DNA of 64,000 bases from Tropicimonas sediminicola (GCF_900188335.1 NZ_FZOY01000002.1:496001-560000), one strand, 5' to 3'; positions 1-10,056 are shown, counted from the stretch's first letter. Notes: generated from the letters alone by a model not told the origin. Numbers and translations: made by a program.

Positions 1-1421
1 CCCAGCAATACGCCGACCCGAACCGCAAGGTGATGAGCCTCTGGACGATGGGCTTCAACCAGCACACGCGCGGCTCCTGGGTGAACGGGCTGATGTACAA
101 CGTCCACCTGCTGACCGGAAAGATCTCGGAGCCGGGCAACTCGCCCTTCTCGCTCACCGGCCAGCCTTCGGCCTGCGGCACCGCCCGCGAGGTCGGCACC
201 TTCGCGCACCGCCTGCCGGCCGACATGGTCGTGGCCAACGACGCACACCGCGAGATCTGCGAGACCGCCTGGAACGTCCCGGCGGGCACGATCCCGCCCA
301 AGCCCGGCTACCATGCCGTGCTGATGAACCGGATGCTCAAGGACGGCGAGCTCAAGTGCCACTGGGTGCAGTGCAACAACAACATGCAGGCCGCGCCCAA
401 CATCAACGAGGAAGGCTTCCCGGGCTATCGCAACCCCGAGACCTTCATCACCGTGTCCGACCCCTACCCGACCGTTACCGCGCTGTCGGCCGACCTGATC
501 CTGCCCACCGCGATGTGGGTCGAGAAGGAAGGCGCCTACGGCAACGCCGAGCGCCGCACGCAGTTCTGGCGCCAGCAGGTGAAGGCACCGGGCGAGGCGA
601 AGTCCGACCTCTGGCAGGTGATGGAGTTCTCCAAGCGCTTCACCGTCGAGGAAGCCTGGGGCGAGGAACTCGTGGCCCAGAAGCCGGAGCTTGCCGGCAA
701 GACGCTCTACGAGGTGCTGTTCGAGAACGGCGTGGTCAACCAGTTCCCGCTGTCCGAGACCGCCGAGGGCTTCGACAACGACGAGAGCACCGATTTCGGC
801 TATTACGTCCAGAAGGGCCTGTTCGAGGAATATGCCGCTTTCGGCCGCGGTCACGCCCACGACCTCGCGCCGTTCGACACCTATCACCAGGCCCGCGGGC
901 TGCGCTGGCCGGTCGTGGACGGCAAGGAGACCCTCTACCGCTTCCGCGAGGGCTATGACCCCTATGTCAAGGAAGGCGAGGAGGTGAAGTTCTACGGCCA
1001 CAAGGACGGCAAGGCCAAGATCATCTTCGCCCCCTACGAGGCCGCCGCCGAGGAACCGGACGAGGAGTTCGACCTCTGGCTCTGCACCGGCCGCGTGCTG
1101 GAGCACTGGCATTCCGGCTCGATGACCCGCCGCGTGCCCGAACTGCACCGCTCCTTCCCCTCCGCCGTGGTCTTCATGCATCCCGACGACGCCAGCGAAC
1201 GCGGGCTGCGCCGGGGCCAGGAGATCGTGCTCTCCACCCGCCGGGGCGAAGTGAATTCCCGGGTCGAGACCCGGGGCCGCAACAAGGTGCCGCGCGGGCT
1301 CGTCTTCATGCCCTGGTTCGACGAGAGCCAGCTCACCAACAAGCTGACCCTCGACGCGACCTGTCCGCTGTCCAAGGAGACCGACTTCAAGAAATGCGCC
1401 TGCAAGGTCGAACGGGCCTGA
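1..1421 (+). CDS. napA: Periplasmic nitrate reductase catalytic subunit NapA (3' part)
   Basis: This is the C-terminal 472 residues of NapA; the reading frame is open to the left edge, so the start, Tat signal and N-terminal 4Fe-4S motif lie outside the window. NapA is the periplasmic Mo-bis-MGD enzyme that reduces nitrate to nitrite with electrons from NapB. Visible family features are the MGFNQHTRG stretch near the left edge, the block around [23 protein letters not shown], and the C-terminal dinucleotide-binding domain containing [18 protein letters not shown]. Linked napG, napH, napB and napC follow in the same direction, which confirms the assignment. Confidence 0.97.
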   Translation, partial: QQYADPNRKVMSLWTMGFNQHTRGSWVNGLMYNVHLLTGKISEPGNSPFSLTGQPSACGTAREVGTFAHRLPADMVVANDAHREICETAWNVPAGTIPPKPGYHAVLMNRMLKDGELKCHWVQCNNNMQAAPNINEEGFPGYRNPETFITVSDPYPTVTALSADLILPTAMWVEKEGAYGNAERRTQFWRQQVKAPGEAKSDLWQVMEFSKRFTVEEAWGEELVAQKPELAGKTLYEVLFENGVVNQFPLSETAEGFDNDESTDFGYYVQKGLFEEYAAFGRGHAHDLAPFDTYHQARGLRWPVVDGKETLYRFREGYDPYVKEGEEVKFYGHKDGKAKIIFAPYEAAAEEPDEEFDLWLCTGRVLEHWHSGSMTRRVPELHRSFPSAVVFMHPDDASERGLRRGQEIVLSTRRGEVNSRVETRGRNKVPRGLVFMPWFDESQLTNKLTLDATCPLSKETDFKKCACKVERA

Positions 1422-1469
1422 TCGCGAAACAGGAAACGCGCGTTGCCTCGAAGCACGCAGGAGTGAGCC

Positions 1470-2327
1470 ATGGCCGCCGCCACGCCCAGCACCGTCAACC
1501 GCCGTCGGTTCCTGACCGACAGCGCGCGCATGGCCGCGGGCTGTGCGGTGGCGGGGTCGCTCCTGGCCTATGTGACACGCGATGCGAGGGCGCTTCCGGA
1601 TCAGGCCCTGCGGCCGCCGGGGGCGCTGCCCGAGGACGACTTCCTCGCCGCCTGCATCCGCTGCGGCCTCTGCGTTCGGGACTGCCCCTATGACACGCTG
1701 ACCCTCGCGGCTCTGGGAGAGGACGGGCCGGCCACCGGCACACCCTTCTTCACCGCCCGCGACGTGCCCTGCGAGATGTGCGACGACATCCCATGCGTCG
1801 CCGCCTGTCCTACCGGCGCGCTCGACAAGGACCTGACCGACATCGAGGACGCCCGGATGGGCACCGCCGTGCTGGTCGACCAGGAGAACTGCCTGAACTT
1901 CCTCGGCCTGCGCTGCGACGTCTGCTACCGGGTCTGCCCGATGATCGACGAGGCGATCACGCTCGACGTGCGACACAACGAGCGCTCCGGCCACCACGCG
2001 ATCTTTGCGCCGACGGTTCATGCCGCGGCCTGCACGGGCTGCGGCATCTGCGAAAAGAAATGCGTGCTGCCCGAGGCCGCGATCAAGGTGCTGCCCGTGC
2101 GGCTGGCCCGCGGCGCGCCAGCGGAGCATTACCGTAAGGGCTGGGAGGAGAAGGACGCCAAGGGCGCCCCGGTGGTCGAGGGCATCATCGACCTGCCGGA
2201 CCGCCTGCCCGGCCCCGGCACCGACAACCTCGCCGCGCCCGGCGGCTACGAGCCCGGTCTCGGCGCTGTCGACGGCAGCGCCGGAGGCTTCCGGCCGACC
2301 TTCCAGCTGCCGGAGGTGCGCCAATGA
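1470..2327 (+). CDS. napG: Ferredoxin-type quinol oxidation protein NapG
   Basis: A 285-residue periplasmic iron-sulfur protein that works with NapH to pass quinol electrons toward NapC/NapB. The N-terminus carries a twin-arginine signal (NRRRFLTD followed by a hydrophobic run), so the folded cluster protein is exported by Tat. Several CxxCxxC-type 4Fe-4S sites follow: [35 protein letters not shown] and [11 protein letters not shown]. The ATG at 1470 follows GCAGGAG at good spacing. The gene overlaps napH by the ATGA tetranucleotide, implying translational coupling. Confidence 0.95.
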   Translation: MAAATPSTVNRRRFLTDSARMAAGCAVAGSLLAYVTRDARALPDQALRPPGALPEDDFLAACIRCGLCVRDCPYDTLTLAALGEDGPATGTPFFTARDVPCEMCDDIPCVAACPTGALDKDLTDIEDARMGTAVLVDQENCLNFLGLRCDVCYRVCPMIDEAITLDVRHNERSGHHAIFAPTVHAAACTGCGICEKKCVLPEAAIKVLPVRLARGAPAEHYRKGWEEKDAKGAPVVEGIIDLPDRLPGPGTDNLAAPGGYEPGLGAVDGSAGGFRPTFQLPEVRQ

Positions 2328-3247
2328 GCACCACTGGCAAGGTCCATCTTCCCACCGGACAGGAAGCCCTGGAGAAGAAGGGCTGGTTCGGTGCACACAA
2401 GTACCTGGTGCTGCGCCGGCTCAGCCAGGCGTTCTTCCTGTTGCTGTTCCTGCTCGGTCCGTGGTTCGGCATCTGGTGGGTGCAGGGCAACCTGGCGGGC
2501 TCTATGACCTTCGGCTTCCTGCCGCTGAACGACCCGCTGATCCTCGCGCAGATGATGGCCGCCGGCCACTGGCCGGAAACCACCGCCCTGATCGGCGGGC
2601 TGATCGTTCTGGTCGCCTATGCGCTGATCGGAGGCCGCGTCTATTGCTCCTGGGTATGCCCGATCAACCCGGTGACCGACGCCGCGCATTGGCTGCATGT
2701 GAAGCTCGGCCTGCAGAAGGGCTGGCAGCCCAAGCGGTCCGCCCGGCTCTGGATCCTGGCGACCGTGCTGATCGTCTCGGCCCTCACCGGCACCATCGCC
2801 TGGGAGGTCATCAACCCGGTCACCATGGTGCACCGCGGGCTGGTCTTCGGCATGGGATTCGTCTGGGCCCTTGTCGCGGCGATCTTCGTCTTCGACCTGA
2901 TCGTCGCCCGGCGCGGCTGGTGCGGTCATGTCTGCCCGGTGGGCGCGTTCTACGGCCTCGTCGGCGCGAAGAGCCTGCTGCGGGTCAGCGCGGTGCGCCG
3001 CGACGCCTGCGACGATTGCATGGATTGCTACGAGGTCTGCCCGGAAAACCAGGTGATCTCGCCCGCCCTCAGGGGCAAGGGCGCGAGCACTCCCCTGATC
3101 CTGTCGCCCGACTGCACCAATTGCGGGCGATGCATCGACGTCTGCGCGATGGACGTCTTCGCCTTCACCCACCGTTTCGACGATCACGTCGAGACCCCGC
3201 CCGACGCGGCGACCGACGGTCGGCCGCGTGAAAAGACAGCAGCGTGA
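2324..3247 (+). CDS. napH: Quinol dehydrogenase membrane component NapH
   Basis: A 307-residue inner-membrane iron-sulfur protein that forms the membrane part of the NapGH quinol-oxidising module. Hydrophobic segments lie near residues 28-45, 85-105, 143-165 and 175-200. Cys motifs CSWVCPINP and CGHVCPVGA mark the NapH/NosR-type membrane domain, and two C-terminal ferredoxin 4Fe-4S motifs follow ([12 protein letters not shown] and [16 protein letters not shown]). The start overlaps the napG stop. napB begins 18 bases downstream. Confidence 0.95.
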   Translation: MSTTGKVHLPTGQEALEKKGWFGAHKYLVLRRLSQAFFLLLFLLGPWFGIWWVQGNLAGSMTFGFLPLNDPLILAQMMAAGHWPETTALIGGLIVLVAYALIGGRVYCSWVCPINPVTDAAHWLHVKLGLQKGWQPKRSARLWILATVLIVSALTGTIAWEVINPVTMVHRGLVFGMGFVWALVAAIFVFDLIVARRGWCGHVCPVGAFYGLVGAKSLLRVSAVRRDACDDCMDCYEVCPENQVISPALRGKGASTPLILSPDCTNCGRCIDVCAMDVFAFTHRFDDHVETPPDAATDGRPREKTAA

Positions 3248-3265
3248 ACTGAGCAACGGAGAACC

Positions 3266-3709
3266 ATGATGAACAAGCCGATCCTTGCAGGCGCCTTCGC
3301 CCTCACGGCGTCCCTCGCCCTTGTCGGCGCCGCCCTGGCGCAGTCGGCCGGCGGGCTCTCCACGCTGCGCGGCGCCTCGGTCGAAGACCCGGTCGCGGTC
3401 GAGCAGGTCTTCCAGCAGGAGACCCAGCGGTTCAACCGCGAGTACCGCCAGCAGCCGCCGCTGATCCCGCATTCGATCGACCAGTACCAGATCGACCTGC
3501 GCGCCAACCAGTGCCTGAGCTGCCACGACTGGACCAATGCCGGCGACCGCGGCGCGCCCACGCTGTCGATGACCCATTACCTCGACCGCGACGGCAACGA
3601 GATGGACCACGTCGCCGGCACCCGCTGGTTCTGCAACCAGTGCCACGTGCCGCAGGCCAACGCGCCGGAACTGGTGGAGAACACCTTCGAACCGTCCACC
3701 GGCCGCTGA
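3266..3709 (+). CDS. napB: Diheme cytochrome NapB, nitrate reductase small subunit
   Basis: A 147-residue periplasmic cytochrome that delivers electrons to NapA. It has a cleavable Sec signal (hydrophobic core ending ALAQS near residue 27) and two heme c sites, CLSCH at residues 83-87 and CNQCH at 123-127. Length and spacing are normal for NapB. The start is the first of two adjacent ATGs after GGAG at 3258; the second ATG (3269) is an alternative. It lies between napH and napC, the order known from the E. coli operon. Confidence 0.95.
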   Translation: MMNKPILAGAFALTASLALVGAALAQSAGGLSTLRGASVEDPVAVEQVFQQETQRFNREYRQQPPLIPHSIDQYQIDLRANQCLSCHDWTNAGDRGAPTLSMTHYLDRDGNEMDHVAGTRWFCNQCHVPQANAPELVENTFEPSTGR

Positions 3710-3737
3710 GCCAGGCGTCAGACAAGGAATACAAGTG

Positions 3738-4463
3738 ATGGCAGAGCACAGCACAGACGGCAAGCGGCCCGGTTTCCTTCGGCGCACATGGGAGTGGTTC
3801 TGGCGCCCCAGCAGCGTCCTCAGCTTCGGCTTCGTGATGATCGCGGGCTTCGTGGCGGGCGTCCTGTTCTGGGGCGGGTTCCACTGGGCGCTGGAGGAAA
3901 CGAACACCGAGGAATTCTGCACCTCGTGCCACACGATGACGAAGAACTTCGACGAGTACACGGAGACCGTGCATTACAACAACCACTCCGGCGTGCGCGC
4001 GACCTGCCCGGATTGCCACGTGCCCCACGAATGGCAGCACAAGGTCAAGGCCAAGATCATGGCCAGCAAGGACGTCTATCACGAGCTGATGGGCACGATC
4101 GACACCGACGAGAAATATGACGAGCGCCGGCTGCACATGGCGAGCGCGGTCTGGACCAAGATGAAGAAGACGGACAGCCGCGAGTGCCGCAACTGCCATG
4201 CCTTCGAATTCATGGACTTCACCATCCAGGAGACCCGTGCCGCCGCCGAGCACCAGAAGGCGATCGACGAGAGCATGACATGCATCGACTGCCACCAGGG
4301 CATCGCCCACGGGCTGCCGGCGGGCTATCTCGAGGAATACCGCCGGGTGGTGGACGAGATGGCCAGCACCGAGGCCGACGGGCCAGTGACGCGGGTGGGC
4401 ATGATCGATCCGACAGGTCTCGGCAGCGCGATCCGGGGCTACCTGTCCGGCACCGACCACTAG
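3738..4463 (+). CDS. napC: Membrane-anchored tetraheme cytochrome NapC
   Basis: A 241-residue NapC/NirT-family quinol dehydrogenase that feeds electrons from the membrane quinol pool to NapAB. One N-terminal transmembrane anchor (about residues 26-47) is followed by four heme c motifs: CTSCH (61-65), CPDCH (90-94), CRNCH (150-154) and CIDCH (182-186). A GTG at 3735 precedes the ATG at 3738; the ATG is preferred. It is the last gene of the visible nap operon and faces a convergent kinase gene only 13 bases away. Confidence 0.96.
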   Translation: MAEHSTDGKRPGFLRRTWEWFWRPSSVLSFGFVMIAGFVAGVLFWGGFHWALEETNTEEFCTSCHTMTKNFDEYTETVHYNNHSGVRATCPDCHVPHEWQHKVKAKIMASKDVYHELMGTIDTDEKYDERRLHMASAVWTKMKKTDSRECRNCHAFEFMDFTIQETRAAAEHQKAIDESMTCIDCHQGIAHGLPAGYLEEYRRVVDEMASTEADGPVTRVGMIDPTGLGSAIRGYLSGTDH

Positions 4464-4476
4464 GGCGCGCGCGCCG

Positions 4477-7038
4477 TCAGGACAGGTGGCGCGTGAACTG
4501 CGGGCGCTCCGCCTGCCAGAGATGGGGGAAGGCGCGCATCGCGGCCCGCGCGCCGGCCTCGTCACCGGATTTCGCGAGAGTTTCGATGTCGCCGAGCGCC
4601 CGGTGCAGGGACTTGGCTTGGAACGTCCCGCAGGAGCCGGCCATCTTGTGCGCCCGGGCGACCAGGTCGCCAAGCGGCTCCGCATCCAGGGTTTCGGACC
4701 CGAAAAGCGTCGCGCCCGCGTCGAGTTCCTGCACGAAGCTGCCGACCAGGCCGGTCACCTTTTCCGCCCCCAGCGTCTCGACCAGATCACGCAAGGCATC
4801 ATCCGCAGGGCCATTCGATGTGCCGGCATGCTCCGCCGGTGCGGGGGTGGCGGAGCCGACCCGCTTCTCGATCAGGCTGAGCTGGTGCCGGAGACTGTCG
4901 CGCTCGATCGGCTTGGTAACAAGTCCGACCATGCCTGCGGAACGGAATGTCTCCCGGTCGGCAGGCATTGCATGGGCGGTGACGGCCAGGATCGGCGTGC
5001 CGCGGTTGGGACCGTCGCCCTCGCGGATCGCGCGGGTTGCGGCGATCCCGTCCATCACCGGCATGCTGATGTCCATCAGGATCACGTCGAACGCCTCCGC
5101 CCCCGCGACCGCAACGCCTTCCCGGCCGTCGAAGGCCTCGGTCACGGCATGGCCGTCCTGGGTCAGCATCCCGTGCAGCACGCTCCGGTTGATCTCGTTG
5201 TCCTCGACGATGAGGATCGAGAGCTTGTCCTCGAACGCCTTCTTGCGCGGATCGGACGCGGCCGTCTTGGGGCCGCTTGCGATCTCCAGCGGGATCCGCA
5301 CCCAGAACAGGCTCCCTTCGCCCTCAATGCTCTCGACGCCAATCTCGCCATCCATCGCCCGGGCCAGGCGCCGCGCGATCCCGAGGCCGAGCCCGGTGCC
5401 GCCGGTCTTTCGGCCGTAGGACGTGTCGATGGTCTCGAAATCGTCGAAGATCCGAGCCTGGTCGGCGTCGGAAATGCCGATCCCGTCGTCGATGACCCGG
5501 AATTCCGCCACTCGACGCCGGCCGGTTCCGTTCACCTCGGCCTCGAGCCGGACCTCGCCGGCATGGGTGAACTTCAGCGCGTTGTTGACGAGGTTCAGCA
5601 GCACCTGGCGCAACCGCACCGGATCTCCGCGCACCTCGCCCGGCTTGGGCGACGTCCAGACCTCGACAAGCTTGTTGCCATGGGCAGCGGCCACGCTGCT
5701 CTGACCGGCGACGACATCGCTCAGAAGCGCGGCCAGATCGAAGACCTCCGAGTTGATCTCCATCCGCCCAGCTTCGAACTTCGAGATATCGAGCACGTCG
5801 TTGACGTGGTGCAGCAGCAAGTGGCCGGAGGCGTCCATGTTGTCGAGATAGGTCGACTGCCGCTGTGTCAGCTCGGTTTCGCGCAGCAGCGACATGGTCC
5901 CGAGCAGACCGTTCAGCGGTGTGCGCATCTCGTGGCTCATCACCGCAAGGAAGTCGGCCTTGGCCTTTTCGCCCGCCAGCGCCTTGTCGCGCGCCGCGAC
6001 CAGCTCTTCCTGCGCCCGCTTGTCCTCGGTGATGTCGCGCAGGAAGGAGACGAAGCTGATCCCCTCCTCGCTTTCGATCATGTCGATCGACAACTCCACC
6101 GGGAACACCTCGCCCGACTTGCGCTTGCCCTCCAGTTCGACCCGCCCCGCGCCGACAACGCGCTGCTTGCCGGTTTCGAGGAAGCGCTTCATGCCGGCGG
6201 TATGCGCCGCCGCGTAGTGGTCGGGGATGATCAGGTCCACCAGCGACTGGCCCACCGCCTCTTTCTCGGTATAGCCGAAAACACGCTCCGCCGCGCCGTT
6301 GAACTGCTTGACGACCCCCTTGCCGTCGGACTCGATCACCGCGTCGAGCGAGGTGCCGATGATCGCCCGCAGACGCGCGGCAAGCAGCCTCTGCTCGCGC
6401 CCGCTCTGCACCGCGGTCTTGTTCATCCGCCACAGGCCGAATGACAGCAGGACCAGCAGCGACACCAGCGCGGCAAGCGTGATGGCGAGCTTCAACAGCG
6501 TGGCCGAGACCGCATCACGGCGCTCGTCGGAGGTGATGGCAAACAGCTCCAGCGCGCGCAGCGAGAGATTGCGAACGTCTTCCCGAAGCTCGGCGACCGT
6601 GGAATCCAGCGCAGGAAGCTCCGAGGCAAGCACGTCGAGCGGGCCGTCGACCAGCGGGATCGTGTCCTCCAGGAAGCGCTGAACCGGGACGAGGCTCAGG
6701 GCAAACGAATAGTCATCCTTCAGATCCTGGTAGGCCGTGCCATTCTGCAGCGTCGCGACCCGGCTATAGAACACGTCGAAGCGCCGCTTCATCTGAAGCA
6801 GCGCGGTCTCGGAGCCGCCCCGCGCTTCGCGCAGCGACATCTGGAAAAGGAGGAACTCCACCTCGAGCTGCGACAGCGTCCACTGCACGTTGTCGGAATG
6901 CGCAACGTCCAGCGATCTCAGCTTCCGCGACACCTCGCTCGACAGCATGATGATCGCGCCGGCAAAGGCAAGTGCGGCAACGACGACCAGGACCGGCCGA
7001 ATCCCGCGAAGAATGGAAGTCCTGATCCCGCCTTGCAT
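4477..7038 (-). CDS. TorS-like hybrid sensor histidine kinase (PAS, HisKA, HATPase, REC, HPt)
   Basis: An 853-residue inner-membrane phosphorelay kinase. Transmembrane segments near residues 15-33 and 183-203 enclose a helical periplasmic sensor domain of about 150 residues. A PAS domain follows (about 221-338), then the HisKA site [11 protein letters not shown] with His369, a HATPase domain with [13 protein letters not shown], a receiver with the phospho-acceptor in [10 protein letters not shown] (Asp656), and a C-terminal HPt domain with [11 protein letters not shown] (His797). An HPt output implies transfer to a separate response regulator. The only one in the window is the LuxR-type protein at 9434, so pairing is inferred. 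It lies 38 bases downstream of, and in operon with, the periplasmic protein at 7077. It is unlikely to belong to the convergent nap operon. Confidence 0.93.
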   Translation of the reverse strand: MQGGIRTSILRGIRPVLVVVAALAFAGAIIMLSSEVSRKLRSLDVAHSDNVQWTLSQLEVEFLLFQMSLREARGGSETALLQMKRRFDVFYSRVATLQNGTAYQDLKDDYSFALSLVPVQRFLEDTIPLVDGPLDVLASELPALDSTVAELREDVRNLSLRALELFAITSDERRDAVSATLLKLAITLAALVSLLVLLSFGLWRMNKTAVQSGREQRLLAARLRAIIGTSLDAVIESDGKGVVKQFNGAAERVFGYTEKEAVGQSLVDLIIPDHYAAAHTAGMKRFLETGKQRVVGAGRVELEGKRKSGEVFPVELSIDMIESEEGISFVSFLRDITEDKRAQEELVAARDKALAGEKAKADFLAVMSHEMRTPLNGLLGTMSLLRETELTQRQSTYLDNMDASGHLLLHHVNDVLDISKFEAGRMEINSEVFDLAALLSDVVAGQSSVAAAHGNKLVEVWTSPKPGEVRGDPVRLRQVLLNLVNNALKFTHAGEVRLEAEVNGTGRRRVAEFRVIDDGIGISDADQARIFDDFETIDTSYGRKTGGTGLGLGIARRLARAMDGEIGVESIEGEGSLFWVRIPLEIASGPKTAASDPRKKAFEDKLSILIVEDNEINRSVLHGMLTQDGHAVTEAFDGREGVAVAGAEAFDVILMDISMPVMDGIAATRAIREGDGPNRGTPILAVTAHAMPADRETFRSAGMVGLVTKPIERDSLRHQLSLIEKRVGSATPAPAEHAGTSNGPADDALRDLVETLGAEKVTGLVGSFVQELDAGATLFGSETLDAEPLGDLVARAHKMAGSCGTFQAKSLHRALGDIETLAKSGDEAGARAAMRAFPHLWQAERPQFTRHLS

Positions 7039-7076
7039 GGTGCCTCTTCAGTCGTGTGTTATTCGAAACCGGTGGC

Positions 7077-7601
7077 TCAGTCCGGCTGAACCTCGATCCG
7101 GTCAAGTTGCCATATGCTGCGTGAATAGATGCTTTCGGCCTGGTACTCGGGGTTGGAATCGTAGGGATAGATGATCCACAGCGGCCCCTTGTCGCGCACC
7201 GACATCGGCTCGCCGTTATTGGCATAGGCGACGATCGGACCGTCCGGGATGGCGTCGGCCACCGGGATCGTGACCGAGTAGTCGTTGATCGCGGTGGCCG
7301 AAAGTGTTCCGCTGCCGACCCCGAGCAGGTCGAGCAGCGTATCCAGACCGACGCCGGTGAACTCCTGTTCCCCTTCGGTCCAGATCGTGGTGGTGGCAAT
7401 GGTGCGGCTCTCCAGGGCGCTGAGCATGTCCAGGTCGAACCGGGCCACGTCGTCGCCGTTTGTTGTCGATATCGCACCGCTCACAGTCAGGACGACCTCA
7501 CCTTCCGGTTGCGGCAGGTCCGCCGCACCGGCTGCGCCGGAAATTGACACGGTGAATGCGATGGCTGCGAGGCTTGTCGAGAGTCCGTGGAGCGTGCGCA
7601 T
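7077..7601 (-). CDS. Secreted oxidoreductase molybdopterin-binding-fold protein
   Basis: A 174-residue protein with a Sec signal (hydrophobic core ending SGAAGAADLP). The mature part resembles the small stand-alone relatives of the SUOX/YedY molybdopterin-binding fold, with blocks such as FTGVGLDTLLDLLG, AINDYSVTIPVAD and KGPLWIIYPYD. I see no conserved Mo-ligand cysteine, so it probably binds a ligand or acts as an accessory sensor rather than an enzyme. The ATG at 7601 was chosen over the longer frame because AGGATCAGGAC directly precedes it and the signal peptide starts there. It precedes the hybrid kinase gene, suggesting it is the periplasmic input partner. Confidence 0.8.
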   Translation of the reverse strand: MRTLHGLSTSLAAIAFTVSISGAAGAADLPQPEGEVVLTVSGAISTTNGDDVARFDLDMLSALESRTIATTTIWTEGEQEFTGVGLDTLLDLLGVGSGTLSATAINDYSVTIPVADAIPDGPIVAYANNGEPMSVRDKGPLWIIYPYDSNPEYQAESIYSRSIWQLDRIEVQPD

Positions 7602-7677
7602 GTCCTGATCCTGTTCGCTGCTTGCGTAAGTTGTCCCTAGCACGGATCGGCACGGGGGCCAGTTGGTCAAGCGTATA

Positions 7678-7703
7678 GCGACCTATCCGATCGGATAGGT
7701 CGC
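7678..7703. promoter_or_regulatory. Perfect 26-bp palindrome, EPS dyad copy 1
   Basis: The core CCTATCC-GATC-GGATAGG at 7682-7699 is extended to a perfect 26-bp palindrome by GCGA and TCGC flanks. It lies 76 bases upstream of the sensor-operon start (7601, minus) and downstream of the fused glycosyltransferase stop (7744, minus). The same 7-4-7 dyad recurs in front of the other EPS transcription units. It could instead be an RNA hairpin at the end of the glycosyltransferase transcript, but the recurrence at promoters favours a protein-binding site. Confidence 0.7.
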
Positions 7704-7743
7704 CATGCCGCAGGCCCCGTGAGGCCCTTCGGCAACGTTCGTG

Positions 7744-9159
7744 TCAGTAGGCGCCACGCCCGGAGAAGACCGCGCGGAAGGTCATCAGGATCAAGGCGAT
7801 GTCGAGCAGGATCGTGCGGGACGCGGCATAGGCGAGGTCCATGTCGAACATCTTTTCCGCCCCGATGTCGGCGCGTCCGGAGACCTGCCACAGGCCGGTC
7901 AGGCCGGGCCGGACAGCCAGGCGGCCGTGGGCGCGGGTCGGATAGGCGGCGACTTCCTGCGGCAGCGAGGGGCGCGGCCCCACGACCGACATCTCGCCCT
8001 TCAGGATGTTGAGGATCTGCGGCAGCTCGTCGATCGAGTAGCGGCGCATTATCCGGCCGACGCGGGTAACGCGGGGGTCATGGCGGGACTTGAAGAAGAT
8101 GCCTTCGCGGTCGGACTGCGCCAGCAGCGCGGCCCGGCGGGCCTCGGCGTCGACATGCATCGAGCGGAACTTCAGCATCTCGAAGGCGCGGCCGTCGCGG
8201 CCGACCCGGGTCTGGCGGAAGAAGACGGGGCCACGGCTGTCGAGCTTGATGGCGAGAGCCACCAGCGCGAAAAGCGGCGACAGAGCAAGGATCGCTGCCC
8301 CGGTCAGCGCAACGTCCAGCGCCCGCTTGGCCACGGCGTCGCGGTTGGCGGAAGCGACGGCGTGGGCGGCCGCACGCGCCATGAAGGTCACGTTGCCGAC
8401 GAGGTAGCGGCCCGCCATGCGGCGCGGTTCCATCGCCAGGCGCCAGGCCCATTCCATGCGCGCGTTGCGCACCGCGGCGGGCGCACGGCGCACCCGGCCG
8501 GCGAGGAAGTCGAACAGCGCGCCAACCCCGAGGCTCAGTTTCGGCGCGAGGCGGTCCGCGTTCTGCTCCAGCCAGATATCCTGGCGCGGCACGCCCATCG
8601 CGACGATCAGGATGTCGGCGCCGGAGCGGTTGATCGCATCGATCGCGGCCTCGTCGTCGGCCGCGCCATCGAACCCGTCGCGCGTGCCGGCGATGCGGAG
8701 GCCGGGGATGTCGAGGCAGAGCTTATCGGCCGCCTGGTCCGCCACGCCGGGAGCCGCGCCGAACAGGAACACGGAGAGCCCGCGCCGCGCCGCCTCGCGC
8801 AGCAGGCGGGGGGTGAAATCGGTGCCGTTCAGGTTGGCGCTGAGCTGCTGGCCGGTCATCTTCGCCGCCAGATCGATGCCGATCCCGTCGGGCAGGACCG
8901 CGTCCGCCGTGGCCATCGCCTGGGCATAGGCCGCATCGCGCGCCATCACGTTCGCGCAATGCGCGTTGAGAAAGGCGACCCGATGGCGCTGACCGTCGAG
9001 CAGGTGGTCGATCGCCTGGTCCGCATCCGCATCGACGATCGCGAGATCGAAGAGCGGGATACGCTTCATGGGCTTGCGCGCCGGAGCGGCGGCAACGTCC
9101 TGGGTGTCGGCGTGGAACGGGGCGGTGGCGGTGGCGGTGATGGCAGCGTCGAAGGGCAT
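7744..9159 (-). CDS. Fused WecG/TagA-type glycosyltransferase and WbaP/ExoY-type sugar transferase
   Basis: A 471-residue fusion of two enzymes of polysaccharide repeat-unit assembly. About residues 33-258 are a WecG/TagA/CpsF glycosyltransferase (LNAHCANVMARD, LPDGIGIDL, VAMGVPRQDIWLEQN). About residues 277-471 are an initiating bacterial sugar transferase (polyprenyl-phosphate glycosyl-1-phosphate transferase) with an N-terminal membrane hairpin, then FRQTRVGRDG, LKFRSM, RRYSIDELPQ, GPRP and RPGLTGLWQVSGR. The start at 9159 has GGAG seven bases upstream; an in-frame ATG at 9195 lacks a ribosome-binding site. It is divergent from the regulator at 9434. It probably loads the first sugar on undecaprenyl phosphate and adds the second. 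Confidence 0.93.
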   Translation of the reverse strand: MPFDAAITATATAPFHADTQDVAAAPARKPMKRIPLFDLAIVDADADQAIDHLLDGQRHRVAFLNAHCANVMARDAAYAQAMATADAVLPDGIGIDLAAKMTGQQLSANLNGTDFTPRLLREAARRGLSVFLFGAAPGVADQAADKLCLDIPGLRIAGTRDGFDGAADDEAAIDAINRSGADILIVAMGVPRQDIWLEQNADRLAPKLSLGVGALFDFLAGRVRRAPAAVRNARMEWAWRLAMEPRRMAGRYLVGNVTFMARAAAHAVASANRDAVAKRALDVALTGAAILALSPLFALVALAIKLDSRGPVFFRQTRVGRDGRAFEMLKFRSMHVDAEARRAALLAQSDREGIFFKSRHDPRVTRVGRIMRRYSIDELPQILNILKGEMSVVGPRPSLPQEVAAYPTRAHGRLAVRPGLTGLWQVSGRADIGAEKMFDMDLAYAASRTILLDIALILMTFRAVFSGRGAY

Positions 9160-9306
9160 CGGTGTCTCCGGTCGGGGGTATCGGTTGGTCACCATGGATG
9201 CCGCCCCGGCCGCCGTCTCTCAACGTGGCGGAGGGAGAGGTTGCGGGGCCTATCGGCTGGCCGGCTGTCCGCCCGGAGCCCGCGATGGGCCGATCGCGCC
9301 CCGCTC

Positions 9307-9324
9307 CCTCGCCTTTCGGATAGA
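9307..9324. promoter_or_regulatory. Degenerate EPS dyad, copy 2
   Basis: CCTCGCC-TTTC-GGATAGA matches the CCTATCC-N4-GGATAGG dyad at 5 of 7 and 6 of 7 half-site positions with the same 4-base spacer. It is in the 274-base divergent region between the fused transferase (start 9159, minus) and the response regulator (start 9434, plus), so it could serve both promoters. On its own it would be unremarkable; the position supports it. Confidence 0.45.
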
Positions 9325-9433
9325 GAAAGTACCCGGATGGTAACGACTTCGCCGGCGGGGCTGGTCCATTATTCGTGGGACATTTGAAAGGCCCGCGATA
9401 TGATCGGCGCGATCTTCCGCTTCAGAGGACAAG

Positions 9434-10048
9434 ATGAAGATACTTATCGCCGACGATCACGACCTGCTCCGCGACACCCTCGTGGCTTTCCTCGAAAGCG
9501 AGAGCGACATCACGACCGCCAGCGCCTCGACCTTTGACGAGGCGGCGGCCCGGATCGCGGACGACGACAGTTTCGACCTGGTCCTTCTCGATTACAACAT
9601 GCCGGGAATGAACGGCCTGTCCGGGCTGGAGCGGGCGATCACCACCGGACGCGGGCAACGCGTGGCGCTGATCTCGGGCGTGGCGGCGCGGGACGTGGCG
9701 GAAAAGGCGCTGGCGCTCGGCGCCGCCGGCTTCCTGCCCAAGACGCTCTCGGCCAAGTCCCTGGTCAACGCGGTTCGGTTCATGGCGATGGGCGAGCAAT
9801 ACGCGCCGCTCGACTTCATGACAGCCGAGGAGGAGGCGCCGAAGCACGAGCTGGCCGAGAAACTCTCCCGGCGCGAGTTGCAGGTGCTCGAAGGGCTGAC
9901 CCAGGGCAAGTCCAACAAGGAGATCGCGCGCGATCTGGATGTGCAGGAGCCGACCGTGAAGCTCCACGTCAAGACGCTCTATCGCAAGATCGGCGTGGCG
10001 AACCGCACCCAGGCCGCCATGGTGGCCAAGGAATCCGGCCTCTTCTGA
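9434..10048 (+). CDS. LuxR/NarL-family response regulator
   Basis: A 204-residue two-domain regulator. The N-terminal receiver has the acidic pocket DDHD, phospho-acceptor Asp53 in LLDYNMPGMNG, and the switch lysine in FLPKTLS. The C-terminal LuxR helix-turn-helix reads LSRRELQVLEGLTQGKSNKE followed by IARDLDVQEPTVKLHVKTLY. It lies inside the EPS locus between the divergent initiating transferase and the chain-length gene. It is the natural candidate to bind the CCTATCC-N4-GGATAGG dyads. No kinase is adjacent; the HPt-bearing kinase at 4477 is the best partner in the window. Confidence 0.94.
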   Translation: MKILIADDHDLLRDTLVAFLESESDITTASASTFDEAAARIADDDSFDLVLLDYNMPGMNGLSGLERAITTGRGQRVALISGVAARDVAEKALALGAAGFLPKTLSAKSLVNAVRFMAMGEQYAPLDFMTAEEEAPKHELAEKLSRRELQVLEGLTQGKSNKEIARDLDVQEPTVKLHVKTLYRKIGVANRTQAAMVAKESGLF

Positions 10049-10056
10049 GCGCCGCA

